Origin: Mycolicibacillus koreensis
GTDB lineage: Bacteria > Actinomycetota > Actinomycetes > Mycobacteriales > Mycobacteriaceae
Assembly (NCBI RefSeq): GCF_002104795.1
Contig: NZ_NCXO01000037.1
Location: 1-43,618, forward strand
DNA length: 43,618 nt
Direction of reading: 5' to 3'
Below the pieces are notes generated by a model that was given only the letters and a program-made list of their open reading frames with translations, was not told where the DNA came from and ran no database searches. The stretch's first letter is position 1, and the number at the start of each line of letters is the position of its first letter. This document shows, piece by piece, positions 40,682-43,618 of this stretch. The translations under genes were made by a program, and so were the position numbers.

Positions 40682-42144
40682 GCTCGCTCCGATCCGGTCG
40701 AGGCGGTGAAGGACGTGGGCCGCGAACGAGGTGCCGGATCGCCGGCCAGTGCGAGCACCTCGTCGAATCCCTCCTGAAGGCAGCGTGCGAACAGCGTCTC
40801 ATCGGTGATCGACGCCCGGTCATAGCGCACGCTGATCGTGCATAAACCGTTGCGCGACAACAATACTGCCATCATCGCGACGCCCGGCAACGGCCCCAGC
40901 CCGTACTGGCACAGCACCTTCGCGCCGGCGAGGTAGGTCTCCCCCGGGTACATCGGTATGTTGCTGGCCTGCACATCGGCGGCGATCACCGATCCCTCCA
41001 GCGACTCCAGCGCCGGTGTCGGAAGCACGCTCAACAGCGGGGCGATCACGCCGAGGAGCCCGAGCGCCCGTTCCTCACGGCGCTGGGTCATCTGGGCGCG
41101 GATCTTGCTGATCCGCGTCGCCGGGTCCGCCTCCCCGATCGGTGCGGCCAGGTTCACGCCGGTGAACCGGTTGCCCCCGGCGGGATCGGTGCCGGTGCGC
41201 AGGTTGACCGGTACCGCCATCGGCAGTGTCGCTATCGGCACCCCGAGCGCGACGTGGTAGCGCCGTAGCGCACCGCACATCCCGGCCAGGTAGGCGTCGT
41301 TGATCGAGCCCTGCGCCGCTTTGGCCGCCCGGTGCAGGTCCGCGAGGTCGATGTCGAGGGTTTCGGTACGGCTGGACAGGCTGCGGCGACGCAGCAGCGG
41401 TGACGGTTCGGTGGCCTGCTGCATCATCCGCAGGCTGGACCGGGCGTAGTCGACGATGCCGGCGGCAGCGCCGAGCGGGTCCCCCACCACCCGTGTCGCG
41501 GCCCGCGCCGACCCGGTGACCAGTTCGCGGACGCCGCCGAGCAGCGAACCCGGCAGCCGGTTGAGCCCGTCGCGCATGAGGTCTTCCGGGGACAGGTCCT
41601 TGGGCACCGGCAGGGGCGCGACCCGTCGCGCCGGTGGGTCGCGTTCGAGATCGTAGAGCTGACCGAACATCTCCATCCCGCCGACGCCGTCGGTGACCGC
41701 GTGGCTCATGTGCAGCAGGGCCGCCGCCTTCCCGTCGGCGAGTCCCTCGACCAATGTCGCCGTCCACAGCGGCCGGGAGGTGTCCATCGGCGCCTGCAAC
41801 ATCAACTCGGCCAAGTCGAGAAGCTCACGCAGTGTGCCCGGCTCGGCGACCCGCAGCCGTCGCACGTGGTAGTCGATGTTGAAGTCCGGGTCGACCACCC
41901 AGCGGGCGGGCGCGGTCGGCAACGTCGGCACCACCACTTTCTCCCGGAGGCGCAACGCCTTGCGGGAGGCCGCTTCGAAGGTGGCCTGGAACCGTGCCCA
42001 GTCCGGGGTGGTGTCGAGGATCTCCAGACTCAAGATGCCCGACCGTGTCCGCGGGTTGGCTTCGCCGCGGTGCAGTAAGTAGTCGACAGCGCTCAATTCG
42101 ACGGGCAGGCCGGCGGCGTTGAGATCCTTTCCCACGTCACACAC
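40678..42144 (-). CDS. WS/DGAT-family acyltransferase (Rv2484c type)
   Basis: 488-aa wax ester synthase/diacylglycerol acyltransferase family protein, with the N-terminal LSAVDYLLHRGEANPR and C-terminal segments of the family. The active-site motif HHxxxDG reads MSHAVTDG: His148 and Asp152-Gly153 are kept and the first His is Ser147. M. tuberculosis Rv2484c, as I recall it, also lacks the first His, so this is a subgroup trait. It probably makes triacylglycerol or wax esters from the lipids built by PlsB2/PlsC, with which it forms an overlapping operon. The start is GTG 42144; GTG 42135 is an alternative. A possible -10 lies at 42217-42212. Confidence 0.9.
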   Translation of the reverse strand: MCDVGKDLNAAGLPVELSAVDYLLHRGEANPRTRSGILSLEILDTTPDWARFQATFEAASRKALRLREKVVVPTLPTAPARWVVDPDFNIDYHVRRLRVAEPGTLRELLDLAELMLQAPMDTSRPLWTATLVEGLADGKAAALLHMSHAVTDGVGGMEMFGQLYDLERDPPARRVAPLPVPKDLSPEDLMRDGLNRLPGSLLGGVRELVTGSARAATRVVGDPLGAAAGIVDYARSSLRMMQQATEPSPLLRRRSLSSRTETLDIDLADLHRAAKAAQGSINDAYLAGMCGALRRYHVALGVPIATLPMAVPVNLRTGTDPAGGNRFTGVNLAAPIGEADPATRISKIRAQMTQRREERALGLLGVIAPLLSVLPTPALESLEGSVIAADVQASNIPMYPGETYLAGAKVLCQYGLGPLPGVAMMAVLLSRNGLCTISVRYDRASITDETLFARCLQEGFDEVLALAGDPAPRSRPTSFTASTGSERA

Positions 42145-42211
42145 CCGCCCCGCCGGTCCGATACACCGCCACCCTCGACCCCTTCCGATCCATGCCGTTG
42201 CCGTGTCGATA

Positions 42212-42217
42212 ACGCTA
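42212..42217 (-). promoter_or_regulatory. Possible -10 of the WS/DGAT-plsC-plsB2 operon
   Basis: TAGCGT on the minus strand (42217-42212), predicting a start near 42204 and a leader of about 60 nt. No clear -35. Confidence 0.35.
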
Positions 42218-42357
42218 GTCGGGTTACGCCGCTCGCGTTGGCCGATTGGGTGCTCCTCGCCGCGCCGCGACCACCCTGTCGACGCCGGTCCCGGGTCGGC
42301 GGCGGCGCACCGGATCGCCTCCCTGCCTCGATGCCCCCGAGGTGCGACGGTGTTGAT

Positions 42358-42363
42358 TACACT
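42358..42363 (+). promoter_or_regulatory. tRNA-Arg -10 element
   Basis: TACACT, 13 nt before the tRNA 5' end. Confidence 0.5.
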
Positions 42364-42376
42364 GACCTGCGCGATT

Positions 42377-42450
42377 GCCCCCGTAGCTCAGCTGGATAGA
42401 GCACGTGACTTCTAATCTCGTGGTCGGCGGTTCGAGTCCGCCCGGGGGCG
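42377..42450 (+). tRNA. tRNA-Arg (UCU anticodon)
   Basis: 74-nt cloverleaf: acceptor GCCCCCG/CGGGGGC with discriminator G, D-arm GCTC...GAGC, T-arm GGCGG-TTCGAGT-CCGCC. The anticodon loop CTTCTAA gives UCU (AGA/AGG codons). The anticodon stem CGTGA/TCTCG has an unusual U-U mismatch at the third pair (29-41), where a U-A pair would be expected. All other stems are perfect, so it is probably functional. Confidence 0.93.
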
Positions 42451-42537
42451 CTCACCAGGGTGTATGACGTGGCTGGCGGCGAGTTCGTGAGCTGTGGCGT
42501 TGCCCACGCGGCACGTCGGCAGACCGCCGGCGGTTCG

Positions 42538-42543
42538 TAGAAT
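42538..42543 (+). promoter_or_regulatory. LLM oxidoreductase -10 element
   Basis: TAGAAT, predicting a start near 42550 and a leader of about 44 nt containing GGGAG 10 nt before ATG 42594. Confidence 0.5.
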
Positions 42544-42593
42544 GGCCACGGACCCGATGCAGGGCCAGCGCCGCGGGCAGGGAGACATCGCTG

Positions 42594-43469
42594 ATGGATG
42601 TGGGAATTCACTTCGTCGACTTTCTGCGCGGCGATACCGCGGGGATGGCCGCCTCGCTCGCGGCGACCGCCCGGGCCGCCGAGGAGATCGGCGCGACGAT
42701 GTTCACGATGCAGGACCATTTTTTCCAAATGGAACAACTCGGGCCTGCTGATGATCCGTTCCTGGAGTGCTACACCTCGCTGGGGTTCGTGGCAGGACAG
42801 ACCCAGCGACTCGCATTGGGGGCACTGGTCACCGGCGTGACCTACCGCTATCCCGGGGTACTGGCGAAAACGGTTGCTGCCTTGGATGTGCTGTCGCAGG
42901 GACGGGCGATGTTCGGTCTGGGCACCGCGTGGTATCAACGCGAGCACGCCGGGCTAGGGGTGCCGTTCCCGCCGCTGCGCGACCGGTTCGAGATGATGGA
43001 AGAGACCCTGCAGATCTGCCTGCAGATGTGGAGCGACGATGACGGCGCATTCGAGGGCAAGCACTATCGGCTCGCCGAGACCATCTGCGAGCCCCGGCCG
43101 CTGCGGCGTCCGCCGATCGTGATCGGTGGCGGTGGGGAGAAAAAGACTCTGCGGCTGGCGGCGCGGTACGCCGACGTGTGGAACCGTAACGGCACGGTGT
43201 TGGCCTCCGACGGATTGGCGCACAAGATCGCCGTCCTCGGTGAGCACTGCGCCGCGATCGGGCGTGATCCCGCGGAGATCCGCAAGACCGTCGGGCTGTT
43301 CGACGATCCGTTCGCCGACCTCGATGCGTACCTGCGCACCGTCGAGCGCTACGCATCGCTGGGCATCGACCTGATCCATGTCGGCCCGCTGCCCGGACAT
43401 CCGGATCCGGCCGGGTTCGTCCGCCGCTTCGGCGACGAGGTGATGCCCCGGTTGGCCACGATGGGCTGA
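42594..43469 (+). CDS. LLM-class F420-dependent oxidoreductase
   Basis: 291-aa luciferase-like (beta/alpha)8 flavin/deazaflavin oxidoreductase. It begins MDVGIHFVDFLRG, with typical family segments: TMQDHFFQME, LGALVTGVTYRYPGVLAKTVAALDVLSQGRAMFGLGTAWYQREHAGLGVPFPPLRDRFEMMEE-type core and PIVIGGGGEKKTLRLAARYADVWN (cofactor phosphate site). F420 rather than FMN is inferred from the mycobacterial subgroup. The substrate is unknown and no partner gene is next to it. ATG 42594 has GGGAG upstream; a weak terminator follows the stop. Confidence 0.9.
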   Translation: MDVGIHFVDFLRGDTAGMAASLAATARAAEEIGATMFTMQDHFFQMEQLGPADDPFLECYTSLGFVAGQTQRLALGALVTGVTYRYPGVLAKTVAALDVLSQGRAMFGLGTAWYQREHAGLGVPFPPLRDRFEMMEETLQICLQMWSDDDGAFEGKHYRLAETICEPRPLRRPPIVIGGGGEKKTLRLAARYADVWNRNGTVLASDGLAHKIAVLGEHCAAIGRDPAEIRKTVGLFDDPFADLDAYLRTVERYASLGIDLIHVGPLPGHPDPAGFVRRFGDEVMPRLATMG

Positions 43470-43486
43470 CCCGCCCAACGGGTTTT
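43469..43486 (+). terminator. Weak intrinsic terminator after the LLM gene
   Basis: ACCCG-CCCAA-CGGGT followed by TTT, with the first arm sharing a base with the TGA stop codon. The stem is only 5 bp, so termination is likely partial. Confidence 0.4.
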
Positions 43487-43513
43487 GTCAGACCCTGATG
43501 CGATGCTGGTGGC

Positions 43514-43618
43514 ATGTCCTCGATCACGACCTCCACCAGCCCGGATGCCCGTCCGGGAGAGCGTCTTGAGGCGTTGTTCGCTGAACTGTCGGAGCTGACC
43601 GGGCAGCGCAACGCGATC
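43514..43618 (+). CDS. DUF222/HNH (13E12-repeat family) protein, 5' end only
   Basis: ATG 43514 opens a frame that continues to the window edge (35 codons). The visible N-terminus after a Ser/Thr-rich start reads ERLEALFAELSELTGQRNAI, which I recognise as the conserved opening of mycobacterial DUF222-HNH proteins (the REP13E12 family, present in many copies and often near phage attachment sites). Length and intactness cannot be judged. No clear ribosome site; a weak GGTGG precedes the ATG. Confidence 0.65.
   Translation, partial: MSSITTSTSPDARPGERLEALFAELSELTGQRNAI

Overview
The window is high-GC actinobacterial DNA and almost certainly comes from a non-tuberculous mycobacterium. As I recall the Mycobacterium tuberculosis map, the gene order follows the Rv2447c-Rv2484c segment nearly gene for gene: folC-valS, an Rv2449c homologue, rpfE, mobA-korB-korA, clpX, mmuM, clpP2-clpP1-tig, tRNA-Pro/tRNA-Gly, lipP, nei-rpiB-Rv2466c, pepN, the Rv2468/69 region, glbO-aglA, Rv2475c-gdh-ettA-ssbB, and plsB2-plsC-Rv2484c. 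Species cannot be fixed from this window alone. No insertion sequence, prophage or CRISPR array is visible.

Region by region. 1-4.7 kb: folC edge, valyl-tRNA synthetase, a DUF937 protein and an Rv2449c-type reductase, all on the minus strand. 4.7-6.1 kb: a minimal resuscitation-promoting factor with a strong terminator and nearly 1 kb of non-coding DNA upstream that carries a CRP-type site. 6.1-11 kb: 2-oxoglutarate:ferredoxin oxidoreductase (korA-korB) with mobA, facing fdhD; fdhD seems to be preceded by a leaderless short ORF overlapping its start. 11-16.3 kb: the Clp protein quality-control block (ClpX, ClpP1, ClpP2, trigger factor) with a ClgR-type operator in front of clpP1. 16.3-19.7 kb: two divergent tRNAs, an esterase, and an operon for a CPWC oxidoreductase, RpiB and Nei. 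19.7-25.2 kb: a long imperfect palindrome, aminopeptidase N, a three-gene set (78-aa membrane protein, DUF5130 protein, HExxH protein) that may relate to the aa3 oxidase, an HNH nuclease and truncated haemoglobin O coupled to an alpha-glucosidase. 26.8-34.4 kb: thioesterase, 180-kDa-class NAD-glutamate dehydrogenase, EttA-type ABC-F protein, SsbB. 34.5-42.1 kb: a CopD-CtaG fusion and a WS/DGAT-plsC-plsB2 acyltransferase operon. 42.3-43.6 kb: tRNA-Arg(UCU), an LLM-class F420-type oxidoreductase and the start of a DUF222/HNH (13E12-like) gene.

Themes. The window is mostly conserved housekeeping: translation and proteostasis, central carbon at the 2-oxoglutarate/glutamate node (KorAB, Gdh), glycerolipid assembly (PlsB2, PlsC, WS/DGAT) and respiration (GlbO, possible oxidase accessory subunits, CopD-CtaG). 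A recurring regulatory architecture is a TANNNT-like -10 hexamer ending 6-8 nt before the start codon. This predicts leaderless mRNAs for at least eight genes and was used here to choose several starts. I did not find an obviously new multi-gene defence or biosynthetic system. The least explained items are the palindrome at 19758-19830, the pepN-glbO three-gene set, the leaderless ORF over fdhD, and the long rpfE upstream region.
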